Below are positions 35,891 to 47,374 of a stretch of DNA of 64,000 nucleotides, one piece after another (the first letter of the stretch is position 1; every line of letters begins with the position of its first letter). The DNA comes from Desmodus rotundus. Lineage: Eukaryota > Chordata > Mammalia > Chiroptera > Phyllostomidae. The notes under the pieces are model-generated. The model ran no database searches and had not been told where the DNA came from. It was given only the letters and a program-made list of their open reading frames with translations. The stretch spans positions 7,183,199 through 7,247,198 of the forward strand of contig NC_071389.1 of assembly GCF_022682495.2 (NCBI RefSeq). Direction: 5' to 3'. A program made the translations under genes and the position numbers.

Positions 35891-36799
35891 GTTTGGGCTG
35901 AAATCAGAGTGAAAAGGAACGTGGCAGGCAATGCTAACAGGAGGTGGGGTTGGACTGTGGCCCGGAAGCAGACACCTTTTTTTCTACATGTTCCACCTTC
36001 GGGATGTGGGTTTGTGGGTCTGGCATCCCTGTGAGCCCCAGGCCTCTCTGTCTCCAGATGCTTGGAGAGGGGCTGTCATGTCCTCTGAGCCCCCCTTCAA
36101 GCTCTCCAGGAAGATGAGGGCAAGGGGCACTGAGGGGGGCGGGAGGGATAAGGGGGGACGGGTGCACAGTTCGGCTGGCAGGCCAGTCAGGAGGGACCCC
36201 ATGGCCTGAAGAACTGTAGGGGACACGACCCTCCTGCCCTTCCCCCTCCTCCCATCCCAGGTCCTTTGCTCTTGGTACCCCCTCCTCCCTTAGTTTCTTT
36301 TGGAGCAGGGGGTGGGGAATTTAACTCCAGGGCGAAGTTTGAAATTTCACATCCCAGCCTGGGGAGAGGGCCCCACAGTCTGTCCTCCCCACCCCCCAAA
36401 ATGTGAAAGGAGCCTTTGTGGGCTTGATGGAGGAGGGAGGTAGGGTACAGCCTGAAGAGCTAACTTTTTCCATGACTCAGCTCTCCCAGCCCAGGGTGGG
36501 CGCTGGAGGTGGGGGGACTCCACAGGGCGGGCAGGCGGGAGCTGCCTCCTGGCCTGGTTATCCAGTTCCAGGATTACAGGTGGGCCCCCAAGAGAGCCAC
36601 CCTTGCTGGATGGGCCACCAGGCTGTCACCAGTCCTCCCCCAACCCCCATCCCCAGGGCCAAGACCCATCTTTTTTTTTTTTTTAACTTACTATTGCAAC
36701 CCCGGTGCCAAACACGAATGCTCACATGTGGTCTTTTAACCAGGCTCTTTCCTTATTACCATATCAACTGAGAGCTGGAAAAATAAATGGGTCTCAAGC

Positions 36800-36925
36800 C
36801 TTGCCTTCTGCCTTCTACTTATCTGAGGCCTGGAGATATGAAAGTCACTCAAGATCACACAGCTCAGAAATGGAGGTGGGCTTTGAACCGCAGCCAAATG
36901 CTCAGCTCCGTCTGCTTTATCCTTG
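36800..36925 (-). mobile_element. MIR SINE fragment
   Basis: Antisense core: actcaagatcacacagctca, then gtgggctttgaaccgcagcc. Confidence 0.65.
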
Positions 36926-36934
36926 GGTTTCTCC

Positions 36935-37030
36935 CAGAACATGTAGGATCAATCACCCAGGGAGCCCGTCAAACATGCAGGTTCCTGGGCTCCCAGCCTA
37001 GACTTCTGGAACCAGCATCCTGGGGTGGGG
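36935..37030 (+). mobile_element. hAT-Charlie-type MER fragment
   Basis: The pattern gagcccgtcaaacatgcagg, ttcctgggctcccagcctag, then atcctggggtggggggcagt resembles old non-autonomous Charlie elements. It is short and the family is uncertain. Confidence 0.45.
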
Positions 37031-37499
37031 GGCAGTGGGGAAGCAGGAATCCAAGTGGAGGTGATTGTGCCAGAACCTCCCAGTGCCGCCTGTCCGTGGC
37101 CCCTCCTCATCTCCAGCCCTGCACACAGGCTTCTTTGCCCCTCTGACCCCCACACGAGTCTGTCCCTCCTTTGCACTGAGTCCTCAGGGTCTTGGCCAGT
37201 GGCTCTCATCAGCTCCACAGTCACCTAATGGGGAAGAAAGCGGAAGCTGGAGGAGCATGGGTGCCCTTTGCTCACTCACCCTTCAACCCATCCGTCAGCC
37301 AGCCGGCCAGCATTCAGCCCTCAACCTGGGCAGCGGAGAGGCCACCGCCGCTGCGGTGAGGGGGGTCAGAGGGGAGCAGAGCGCTGTGGGGTGATTGTGT
37401 GGTCAGCAGTCAGCCAGGCACGAGCAGCGCCAGGACGATGGGCCAGGTACAGAAGGTCACCAGGGTGGAAAGCCCCAGGCGCCTAGCAATGGGCAAAAC

Positions 37500-38235
37500 C
37501 AGGAAAACAAGGACCTCACTGCCCGGTGACCTTTCCTCCCCCAGTTATCGCTGGTTATGTGGTTTAGGCCCCTGACCTTTCATAAATATCACTGGTCATG
37601 CGGTTCAGACCCTCCCTGACCTTTCCTCCCCTGGCTTGTCGCCAGCCCTGTGGCAACCCTCCTTGGAGGAGGAACAAGGGGCCGAAGAGTGGCCTCGTGG
37701 GACGGCCATGCGGGCCCCTGTGTGACCACTCCCTTAAGCGTCAGCCCCTAGGGATGATGGCTAGGCCTCGGCTGTGTCAGCTCCAGGCCCAGAAAAGCAG
37801 CAAAACCACGGCTGACAGACATCAGGATGTTACAGTGACCAGTGACCCTAGGCCTTGGTGTGGACCAATCAGTAGAGACCTCGGCCCTGAAAGGACACAC
37901 CTGGGAAGCTGATGAGTTCTGTATGGGAGTGCCGCTGAGACCTCCAGATAAATGCCCTCCAGAGGAGGCCTGTGCAGCCTTTGCCCACCCTTCCCCATAA
38001 CTCCTTGGCGGGGTTTCCCTGCCTCTCTCCCCGCTGAGCTCCGAGGGCCCCTCTTCTCCCTCTGTAACTTGTTTCCTGGGCCCATTTCTTCTGCGACTTA
38101 CTTCTTCTACCTCTGTGACCTTCTAAATACACTTTCTTTTCTACTTTGAGTCTTCGCTCTGAATTCTTTCTCAGCCAGAACTCAAGTACCAAGGTCGCTG
38201 AACGGAGGTCCCGTCTGACTCGACCTGTCTAACAG
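37500..38235 (+). mobile_element. Candidate class I ERV solo LTR (U3-R-U5 like)
   Basis: The right half looks like R-U5: ccttctaaatacactttc (a weak polyadenylation-like site), then gctctgaattctttctcagc, ending tgtctaaca at 38235. The left part has three tandem units of about 45 bases, as expected of U3 enhancer repeats. No gag, pol or env remains are joined to it. The left boundary is approximate and I found no convincing target-site duplication. Confidence 0.5.
37527..37665 (+). repeat. Tandem array of about 45-bp units in the LTR candidate
   Basis: Three units begin with the same nonamer TGACCTTTC at 37527, 37573 and 37617 (spacing 46 and 44). Units 1 and 2 also share a tggttatgtggttta / tggtcatgcggttca segment, while the third unit is shorter and diverged there. 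The nonamer's reverse complement contains AAAGGTCA, an extended nuclear-receptor half-site. Confidence 0.75.
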
Positions 38236-38261
38236 ACACCTGGTGCCAGTTGACCACAGAC

Positions 38262-38385
38262 AGTTCGGGCTTGGGGTTCTGGCAGCTTTGGTTCCAATCC
38301 CGGCTCTGCCACTTCCCAGCCCTCGTTTCCAGCTTCCTCGTTGGGAGAGGGAGGGTAGTAACAACTATAGGATTAGATACCAGAG
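38262..38385 (+). mobile_element. MIR SINE fragment
   Basis: Sense copy: ggttccaatcccggctctgc, then cacttcccagccctcgtttc. It directly follows the LTR candidate. Confidence 0.6.
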
Positions 38386-39026
38386 CTCTAGAAATGCCAG
38401 CTCTTAGGGTGGCCCCGGCTGGCCAGGGCCTCTTAGTCTTGCCGAGGAGCCGGAGGGGCAGGGCTGCCATTCGGTGGTGTTCCTGGGCTGACCAGCTGGG
38501 CTGGGCGCTCCCCATGTGGCCCGGCACCTTCCACCACACCCACCAGCAGCCTTTTCTCTGGGACCTTTTCTCCCTGGGCAAGTAAACCCCTATTCCTTTT
38601 GCAAAGTGGTATTTAGTCTTGGAAGTTCTTCCCAGTTCTTCCCTCAGTCCCCAATGGCCTGGGGGTCCCTCCTCTAGGCCCCCACAGTTCCTTCCTTCCC
38701 AGCACAATCACACTGCACTGTAATCTCTGGTTTTCCGACTGGGAGCTTTTCAAGGGTGGGGGCTGGCCTGGGGGTGGGTGGTGGCTTGGAGGGCGTGTGA
38801 CCATGTGGTGGCCCAGGGCCCCATGGTCAGAAGGGCTCTGCATTTGGGTGAGTGCTCTGAGGTCGCCATCTTGTGATTGGCGATTTTGTCTTTAACTTGT
38901 GTTTCATAAGTGAAGTCAGAACCTGTGGTCCACCCAGTGAAGACCCTGAGTCACTGACGCAAAGCCTGGGGAGCAAAGGTAGTGAAATCCTTCAAATGTG
39001 TATCTCCTGCTTGTATTCTTCCTGGC

Positions 39027-39190
39027 CATTCATTCACTCACTCATTCACTCACTCACTCATTCACTCACCCATTCACTCACTCACTCATTCACTCACTCA
39101 TTCACTAATTCACTCGCCCACTCACTAATTCACTCATTCATTCATTCACTCACTCATTCACTCACTCACTCACTCACTCACTCATGCATT
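39027..39190 (+). repeat. Tetranucleotide array (ATTC/ACTC)n
   Basis: About 40 units alternate between cact/cact and catt/cact. It borders an antisense L2 end, and may have grown from the short attc repeats usual at L2 3' ends. Confidence 0.9.
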
Positions 39191-39500
39191 CGCCACATAC
39201 CTGAAGAGCAGTTGCTCTGTGCCTGGCCCTATCCTGGATGTTGGAGAGACAGCTGTGGGAAGGACAGCAAAGTCCCTGCCCTGTGGGCAGGAGGAAAAGA
39301 TGGCCAGGAAGAATACAAGCAGAGTTGGGGCAGAGAGAAATGGGTCTCTGCAGGGGCAGAGTGATGGGGGTGGGGGGGCTGGGCAGCTGTTTATGTAGGG
39401 TGACCAGGGGAGGCCTCCTTGAGGTGACATTGGGCAGAGACCTGAACAGAGAGGGGAGAGAAACCTGAGGAAATCTGGGTAAAGAACCCCAAATGGAGGG
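39191..39500 (-). mobile_element. L2 LINE 3' region
   Basis: Antisense L2 pattern: gctctgtgcctggccctatc, then ggaaggacagcaaagtccct and gggaggcctccttgaggtga. Confidence 0.6.
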
Positions 39501-40049
39501 ACAGGAAGTAGGAGGCAGGAGGATGCTTGGCTGGCAGTGGGAGGAGATGGGTGGGTGGGACTGCCCTTGGGGCCTCAGGGCTCATCGGGGGCACCTGGCA
39601 CATGGTGAGACATGCTGAACCCCAGGCCCCAGCCCAGGCCCCCTGAGCCAGCTTCTGCATTTTCTTTACTGCCGCCTGCAGGTACGTAGGGCTTGCACCG
39701 AAGTTTGGGAAGTGCCGGGGAGGGCCCCGCAGGCCACAGGGCAACTTCGGTGTCATTTTCCCTGTGAAAGGAGCAGAGGAGGTGGATCCATGTTCTGGAA
39801 GCAGCGCTCAGCTGCTGGCTCCAGAGCAACCTGGGGGGGAGCCAAGGGCGAGCACAGGGCCAGAGATGAGGAGGTGGCGTGGGATATCCAGGAGAGTCGG
39901 CCATGGCGACCAGGTAATCAGCAGGTGGGCAGGGACCCCTGGAGGCCCTGCTGCCATGAGCACGAGCTCAGGGACCCCCCGGGGGGGGACCTTTCCTCAA
40001 AGGGGCACTTCTGTCGCCAAGATTTTAGTATCGATGACTTGGCACACTA

Positions 40050-40128
40050 TACCCGCGTGCACACACATGCTCACATGTGCACATACACGCACACAGATGC
40101 TCATACATGTGCACACGTGCACACATGG
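40050..40128 (+). repeat. Degenerate CA/TG repeat
   Basis: Alternating purine-pyrimidine stretch of cacaca, tgcaca and catgtg blocks. Z-DNA-prone and likely length-variable. Confidence 0.8.
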
Positions 40129-40944
40129 CTTTGCTGGATGACTGGCCACTTTGCTCTGAGCAGAACCAGCTGGCAACATTGAGTGAGTGGGTTGGATTTG
40201 CAGAACCTCCTGGTCCAGCAGAAACCAGTATTGCGTGAACTTGAAGAAGGGCTGCCTTGAAGGGTCTTCGTGGGGATGAGTTGTCTGAGACACAGAGAGG
40301 GCACCAGAGGCTTCAGACAAGTGGGAAAATCCCTGTGGGGAGGGGACACTGGTCGGCAATAGTCAGAGACATTTAAAAATCTCATAAAACACCTTTCCTT
40401 TTAATACAGAACATTTTTCAGAAGGGCCCCTTTTTGCCTTGGTGAGGCCTGGCTAATAGGACTGGACCCATTAAAAAAAAGAAACAACAACCCCCAAAGA
40501 CCAAAAGCAGGTAGAAGGCTCCTTTCAGACCATGAAACCTCCCGCACACAGGAGAGTATTTTCCGTGGGATTATGTCTCCCATCCCCTGTGGCCACGGGC
40601 AGCACACAGGCAGGTTCCCTTCCCATTACCGTCCCCAATCCTCAGCTGGGGCAGCAGGGCGGGGGCCAGCCTCGGCCTGTGGGCTGCGGTCTGCCAATTC
40701 CTGCCCTCGCCCACCGCCATCAAGCCTGCCAGACATCAGTCTATGAAGACCTAAGGAATCAGGGAAGCATGAGCCTCAGAAAAGCAGCATCTGTTTTCTC
40801 GAAATGTGTTTGTGGGGACTGACCAAGTTCATGTCCACGGTGAGAAACAGACGGTCGCTGGGGAGACCGATTTCCCTAAGAAGCTGACAAAGAAGCGCGA
40901 TGAGATGTGAGAGCCTGATCATGGGTTTCGGTCATTAGGATGAG

Positions 40945-41130
40945 CTAACATTCACTGAGAGCTCACTGCACCCCGGGTGCAATTCCAGCTCCTCAGATGT
41001 AGTATCTTCGTCAGTCCTAACAGGTGGGGATGCTGAGACCCCTGGGGGTTGAGTCACTTTCCTGGGGACACGGGCTTGTGCACATTCAAGCAGGAGGTAG
41101 AACTCTCAGGGTCCAACTCGGGACCCTGGT
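40945..41130 (-). mobile_element. MIR SINE fragment
   Basis: Diverged antisense copy with attcactgagagctcactgc, aacaggtggggatgctgaga and ttgagtcactttcctgggg. Confidence 0.55.
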
Positions 41131-41514
41131 GTCTCTCCTCCGTTGCCTCTCAGCAGTGGACACTCCTAAACCGGTTACATCTCTGCCATTTACTAGAAGG
41201 CTCTCCGAGCTGCCCAAGAAGGCCCCGTCCATGCCTTCAGGGTCAGGGGGGAGACAGACATGAGGCCCTCAGCTTCACGCATGCACCCCCAATACTCCAG
41301 AGTCGGTCTCCTTGGCCACATCTGGCTTCCTGTCTCCTGGAGCCTGCCAGCTCTGGCTCCACTGTCGAAAAACCCCATCGGGGCAACTATTGCAGTATCT
41401 CGTTGCATACTGCACTCATCCGTTTATAAAAACATGTAGGAAACAAACGGAACTGCCTCTCTTCCTCACATGGAGATCAGGTCTCATAAGTGTAGGGAGC
41501 TGAACAATCACAGT

Positions 41515-41710
41515 TATCATCGTATCTGTTACTGAGCATTCACGGCACATGCTGCTGCACGCGGGTGAGCTCGGGAGCCATTGCAGCCACTGGCCGAGGG
41601 AGAACCAGGGCCACCCGAGTTCAATGGGCAAGGAAACGGAGGTCCAGAGAGGCCGAGTCGCCTGTCCAAATGGTGCCATTGGCAGTGGCAGTGCTGGGAA
41701 ACCGGGCGAC
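41515..41710 (-). mobile_element. MIR SINE fragment
   Basis: Antisense copy with gggcaaggaaacggaggtcc, then agaggccgagtcgcctgtcc. Confidence 0.6.
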
Positions 41711-42044
41711 ACATTCTGGGCGGTGTGGCGGAGCCTGTCAGGTGCTTGCTGGGCTCACACTGCGGTGGTCGATTACAGAAGAAAAGACCACAAACAACCC
41801 CCGCACCCCCACCGCCACGCGCACAATATCGACACTATACACATCGTTAAAAATTTAGTCTAAAGAGCAGGGTGTAGGTTTTTGTTTTTTGGTTTTTTTT
41901 AATTTTAGCTCCTGGGAATAGAAGTCTGTTTTCCCACGGTCACAGCAGTGAGACCCTGAAAGCGCTAGGCCACGAATTTGTGCGGCTGGCACAATGCCGC
42001 TTTGGGAGGGGGCAAGTCTAAGGGGCAGGTTCGCATTTCCTTTG

Positions 42045-42240
42045 CTGCTGTTTAGCCAAGATTTACCGAGTGTCAGGCAGTACCCGAAATGCTTCGATTA
42101 GTTTAATTTAATCTCATTTAATCCACATGGTTCCCTCGAGGGAGTCTGTATTCCCCGTTTAGATCTGTGGAATCGAAGGTCAAGCAGCTTGGCCAAGGTC
42201 ACGGAGTCAGTGAGTGGCAGGTGTGGAATGCAAAGTTAGC
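42045..42240 (-). mobile_element. MIR SINE, near full length
   Basis: Antisense copy: accgagtgtcaggcagtacc, ttaatctcatttaatccaca, ttggccaaggtcacggagtc. Confidence 0.7.
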
Positions 42241-43369
42241 TACGCTTCACTTCAACGCCCCTTTCTCTGCTGCTTTGTCTCCCTGCTCTGGCGCTTGGTC
42301 TCTCTCTCTCTGGCACTCCCTACCCGAGCCACACGCACAGGTACACACACACACACGTGCACACACAGAAGGACAGCAGAAAGCACATCAGAATGTTAAC
42401 AGTGGCTGTCTCTGGGTGGTTGTGGTGTAGCGATAGGGTAGTAGACGTGATTTCCATCATTTTAAATGCCTTTCCGCGGAGTCCCAAGGAAAAGTCCGCT
42501 CAATGATCTGTTTGCACAAGCACGCTTGCTTTCGAGTCAGCAGGAGCCAGGAGTTCTGGTGTGAGGCCACAGGGCCCCCAACTACGGGCCTCTTAAAAAA
42601 TCCTCTAAAAAAATCAGACAGGGGAGCCAGAACCTCTGCTTTTTGGAACTGCTTAATCTGCCCTATAATACCTTGCTTTGTAGGAAAGTTCTGTGAGCAA
42701 ATCCCATAAAATCCCATGTTGTGGAGCTGACTCTGAGCCGGCCCAGAACAAGACCTGCTAACGATCGCCGCTTGCCAGGAGTCTGCAGAAGTGATCAGAC
42801 ACGTCACAGCCCCCACGCCTGCCTCCTGCCTAAGCCTTTCTAATAAGGACTCTTTTCATGAGTTTATAAAAACACTTTGTTTGGATCATATTGGGTCTTT
42901 ATTTCATCTCCCTTGAGCACTGCCTGTCTGGGGGGCCGGAAGGGGCCGAGACTGCCCCTGAAGTTTGGGGACCCAGAGGAAACCACAGGTTTGTAAATCC
43001 GGCAATGATTTTATGCCCCTCCCCTAGGGGCTGGACCTTCTGTGAGGCTGCTTTGGGGGGTAGTGGCAAAAGGGGGACAGAGTGACTGTCATGTTGGCTG
43101 CCCCACCGGGGAGTGGGCGTGGGTGCTGCCCAATGAAACCTGAGACGACTCTGGGGAAGTGGCATCCTCTGGGCTTCCCTCTCCTAAGGTTGAAAATCAG
43201 CGTCTGTTAACGACCTCGCAGGGTTATTGTAAGACCTGAGAGGGAGGCCGCCTGACACTCCACAGGTGTCTTTCTCTTCCTCCCCTGTCCCCACCATGTG
43301 GTCTGTCCCTGGCTGGTTACCTGCAGCCTTGGTGTTCATAGCTCGGTGTTTAAAAGTATTTAAACTGCA

Positions 43370-43830
43370 GGTCTGAAGAGATTTGCAGAGAAGTTGCAAA
43401 AACGGAACCAAGAATTTCCACGGACTCTTCACTCATGTGTCGGTTAACATGTTACGTTTGTTTTCTCTCTCCATCCATCCATCCACCGTCTATCATCTAT
43501 TTTTTGTCTTGAGAGAACATTGCAGACCCAACACTTCAGCGCGTATGTCTTACAAACAAGAAGGGTTACATACCAGCGGCACTTCTTCAACTATCGAAAC
43601 CAGGAAGTTGACGTCGTCATCCACAGGCCTGTTCGGGTTTTGCCGATTGGGCCACTAACATCCGTTACAACAGAAGACAAACCATGTTTTTCTGGTCCGG
43701 GCTCCAGTCCTGAGGAATACATGGGGACTTAGTCGTCACGCCTCTTTTGACTCCTTCCATCTGGTCTTCTACCTTTCTTCGTCTTCCACGACCTTGACAT
43801 TTCCGAAGAGCACCGGTCATTACAGGTCCA
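43370..43830 (-). mobile_element. L1 LINE 3' fragment (L1ME-like)
   Basis: Antisense L1: tcggttaacatgttacgttt, a ccat simple stretch, gagaacattgcagacccaac, acttcagcgcgtatgtctta, and cttccacgaccttgacattt at the far end. Confidence 0.7.
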
Positions 43831-43844
43831 GTTGTGTTCCCTTA

Positions 43845-44215
43845 AATCTGTATGTTGGCACCCTCATCCTGAGTACCTCGGAATCTGATTCTGTTTGGTG
43901 ACGGGACCTTTGAAAAGGTGATCAAGTTAAAATGAGGCTCTTTGGGTGCTTCTACTGCACCCTGACTGGTGTCATTACAAGAAGAGGAAATTTGGCCCCA
44001 AAGACACCCCAGGGATGTGCGTGCACCGGGCAGGGCCCGAGCGAGGACACAGGGAGAAGGCGGCCATCTGCAGGCCAAGGAGGGAGGCCTCCGGAGACGC
44101 CAAACCATTATCTAGAACTTCCAGCGTCCAGACTGCGAGAGCAAAACCTGTTGTTTCAGCAGCCAGGGCTGTGGAGTGTTGCTATGGCAGCCCGAGTAGA
44201 ATAACACACCAGTTG
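43845..44215 (+). mobile_element. ERVL-MaLR LTR
   Basis: Old solo LTR: gtgatcaagttaaaatgagg, attacaagaagaggaaattt, gaggacacagggagaaggcg, ttccagcgtccagactgcga and tatggcagcccgagtagaat. Confidence 0.7.
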
Positions 44216-44319
44216 GAGATTTTGTAGGTCTTCCCTCCACTTGATCTTAGCTCATTCTTGCCATCCCAGGTACTTCTAGATGCTTCCTTCCTCCAACTAA
44301 AATAAAAAGCTCTGCCTAT

Positions 44320-44500
44320 GGGTCAGCCTGCGCTCAGGGCATTCTCTGTATGACCCTCAGAACCACACACTGAGGTGTATACCGTTATCACACCCATTTT
44401 ACAGATGGGGAACACTGAGCACGGAGGGGCAAAGGTCACGTAGCTAGGAGGAGGGGCAGCCAGGCGGTTCGGCCCCAGAGTCTGTGGGCCAGAGCATGTG
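44320..44500 (-). mobile_element. MIR SINE, near full length
   Basis: Antisense copy: tgaccctcagaaccacacac, attttacagatggggaacac, gggcaaaggtcacgtagcta. Confidence 0.7.
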
Positions 44501-44739
44501 CGTCCAGGAAAGATAAATCAGCGTGAACAAATACATAATGCACAGCACAGAGCGGGGTCCGTTACCGTAACAGTCCAACAGATCAGGACACGTTGGATAG
44601 TTTCTCTGTGGTGGTGAGCGCACGCTTGCATTTCAAGGCTCAGCTGACTTACCACTTCCAATGAAGCTACTCTTGGAACTGCTCCCCTCCCTCACCCATT
44701 GGCCCTTCTCCCCCTTTTTAAACCTGTTGGAATAATTAT

Positions 44740-44880
44740 AGTTATTATTTATTGGGGATTCATTATATGCTAGTTTCTGTTCTGACAGATTTATCAGTAT
44801 AGTTCACCTAATGCCCACGACAACCCGATGTAAGAGGCAGGTACAAACCCAATTCACAGATAAAGAAACTGGAGACAGAG
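44740..44880 (-). mobile_element. MIR SINE fragment
   Basis: Antisense copy: ggggattcattatatgctag, cctaatgcccacgacaaccc, attcacagataaagaaactg. Confidence 0.65.
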
Positions 44881-45689
44881 CTGGAGCAGCCGGTCTGAAT
44901 CTTGCATCAGACTGGGAGCTTCTACAGGGCGTGGGCTGGGCGGGCTTCACGAGTGTGCGACCCACATGGACACACGGGCCCCACCTTCGAAGTCTCCACG
45001 CTGCGTTAATGCTCTACTCTTGCCACTTGAAGTTCTTCATGACCTGCAAACCAGGGGAATGCATTTTTCGTTGCACAGGGCTGCAGGGCAGCACCCAGCC
45101 CTGCGTCTGGCTCCCAAGGCCTAGCACGATTTCGGCTCTGCCCCCGAGGAAGGCGCTATTGGAGTGCTAGGAGCATTTTAGTACACGTTTACTTCCACGT
45201 TGGCCTCCCTCCCCAGCGAGAGGGCTGCAGCGGTGTCTGAGTCACCTGGAGTCCTCAGGACCCAGCACAGAGCCTGGCGTGGAGGAGATGGGCAGGAAAT
45301 CGCTGGTGAACGGATTAACTAGTGAATGAAATGACTATGAATTCACCCGAGACCAAGAAGGGCCAGGCGCCAAGACAGTTTTGCCCGGGAAGCAAAGCAG
45401 CCACCTGCCACCTTCCGTCTCTCTCCTGCCCCTGGATTCACAGATTCAAGTTAGCTCCTGGTCCATGGGTGTGGCATCCTGGGGAGGAGGGCAGGAGTGA
45501 TCTGCAAAGGGAGGCTGCACTGGGAAGGAAACAAAGGCTGCTGTTGTGAACTGGGGAGGGTGCAGAGCAGGGAAGAAACACAGGAGCCGCCCTCCGCTCA
45601 CCAGGCCTGGCACTCCCCAGAGGCAGCCAGGCCTTTGAGAAAGTGCAGAAGCCACCCACAGGGCCCTTGATAGTCATGGGCTGCAGTCA

Positions 45690-45800
45690 GCTGGTCCCTC
45701 CTCATTTCTACTCATCCTTCAAGGCCCTGATGAATGTCACTTCCTCCTAGGATCCTCCCAGATTTCCCCAAGGCAGAGTGGTTCATCCCCTCCTGTGTGT
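45690..45800 (+). mobile_element. L2 LINE fragment
   Basis: Sense L2: tactcatccttcaaggccct, then tcacttcctcctaggatcct. Confidence 0.6.
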
Positions 45801-45954
45801 GTTCACGACTCTGGGTTCCTAATGAATTTAAATGATGGTTTTGGGCTCCCGTCACTGGAATTGGTTCCCAAGATGGTGAGGACATAGATAATCAACATGT
45901 GCATTTGATTCTGGCAAAAAGATCCCACAAGTAGGGATGATGGTAACCCACCAT

Positions 45955-46285
45955 CTCTACAGGCCTTGTTCCCTCCCCTCCATCGGTTCTTTGCTCAATG
46001 TCACCTCCTCAGTGAGACCCTCCTGGCAGCCCTGTTATCCCTGTGTCACCACCTGGCCCTCCTTCTGCACCTCCACACCCTCTCCCTCTCTGCCTTTTTT
46101 TTTTTTTTTTTTTTTTGTAGGTAGCACTTGTCATCTGACTTACTGTATTTAAATTGTTCTCTATTCATTATTTGGGGCCCTCCATTGGCAGTCAGCTCCT
46201 GAGGGCAGGAGCTTGTCTGCCGAGGGCACTGTTGTGTTCCAGAACCCAAAACAGGGCTGGCCCATAGCAGATGTTCCATAGATAC
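45955..46285 (+). mobile_element. L2 LINE 3' end
   Basis: Well-preserved sense L2: gctcaatgtcacctcctcag, a 22-base poly-T stretch near 46097, gcacttgtcatctgacttac, tcagctcctgagggcaggag and atagcagatgttccatagat. Confidence 0.75.
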
Positions 46286-46299
46286 TTACCGAGTCCATT

Positions 46300-46385
46300 C
46301 CCACTATACAGGTGAGGGAGCTAAGGCCTGGGAAGGTCGAGTCACCGGGGCCAAAGTCACATGGCTGGCGAGGGGCGCGCAGTCT
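46300..46385 (-). mobile_element. MIR SINE fragment
   Basis: Short antisense core: actatacaggtgagggagct, then aaagtcacatggctggcgag. Confidence 0.55.
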
Positions 46386-46399
46386 TTCATGAAACATCT

Positions 46400-46985
46400 G
46401 TGAGGACCTCAAAGGGTTAAACATGGAGTTTCCATCTGGCCCAGCGATTCCACTCCTAGGAATCTACCCAAGAGAAGTGAAAACATGTTCACACAATGCC
46501 TTTTACGTGAATGTGTACAGCGGTATTACTCATTATAGCCCCCCAAAGCACAAACAACCCAAATGTTCCAGCAACCGGTGAGTGGATAAGACGAAAGTGG
46601 CCCATCTATATGGTGGAACGGTCAGCCGTAAGGAGAAATGAGCCTGACCTACAACATGGATGAACCTGGTACACATCGTGCCACATGGAAGAAGCTAGAC
46701 ACTAAGGACCACATATGATACGTATAAAATGTCCAAAACAGGCACGTCTACCAGACAGAACGTAGACTGTCAGCGGCCTGAGAGGCGGAGGAGGTTGGGA
46801 GAGGCTGCTCATAGGTACCGGGCTCTTTTGGGGTGATGCCAATGTTCCCAGGCTGATTGTGGCGATGAGTGTTAAACTGTGAATTCACTGAACACCACTG
46901 AACTGCCCACGCTAAGGAGGTGAATTGCATGGCCTGTGAGTTACATCCTGATAAAGCTGTTATTCAAAAACAAAACAACACAACG
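46400..46985 (+). mobile_element. L1 LINE 3' end
   Basis: Sense old L1: ggcccagcgattccactcct, ctcattatagccccccaaag, atggatgaacctggtacaca, gcactcgt-free 3' UTR with gaattcactgaacaccactg, ending in cctgataaagctgttattca with a short A-rich tail. Confidence 0.75.
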
Positions 46986-47374
46986 CAGAGCCACAGGGGC
47001 CCCCATGGGATGTTGGTGTAGATCCTGCCCGCCCCCCTGACAAGTCATTGGTCACACAAGCAGATTCCTGCCGTGGGGAGGTCCCCAAGGCGAAGGCAGG
47101 TGCAGCGTGCAATCGGGGGCATTGCTCAGGGCAGGGAAGAGGGGTTGAGGAAACTACAGGAGGCGAGAAGACCACCTAGGCTCCCTGTCCCCAGCACCCA
47201 CAAGTCCCAAGCTATGTGCATATTGTCCCCATGTGACCAGGCACCTTGAAGATATGGGTCTTATGTGTCTTAAGCTCCACCTGGGGTGGGCAGGAGCCCC
47301 TCCTAGGGGCTGGCATCCTAGGCACTGGTACCCCTTCCCAGCCCTATGCTTTTTAAAAGCCTGGGTGGCAGTCA

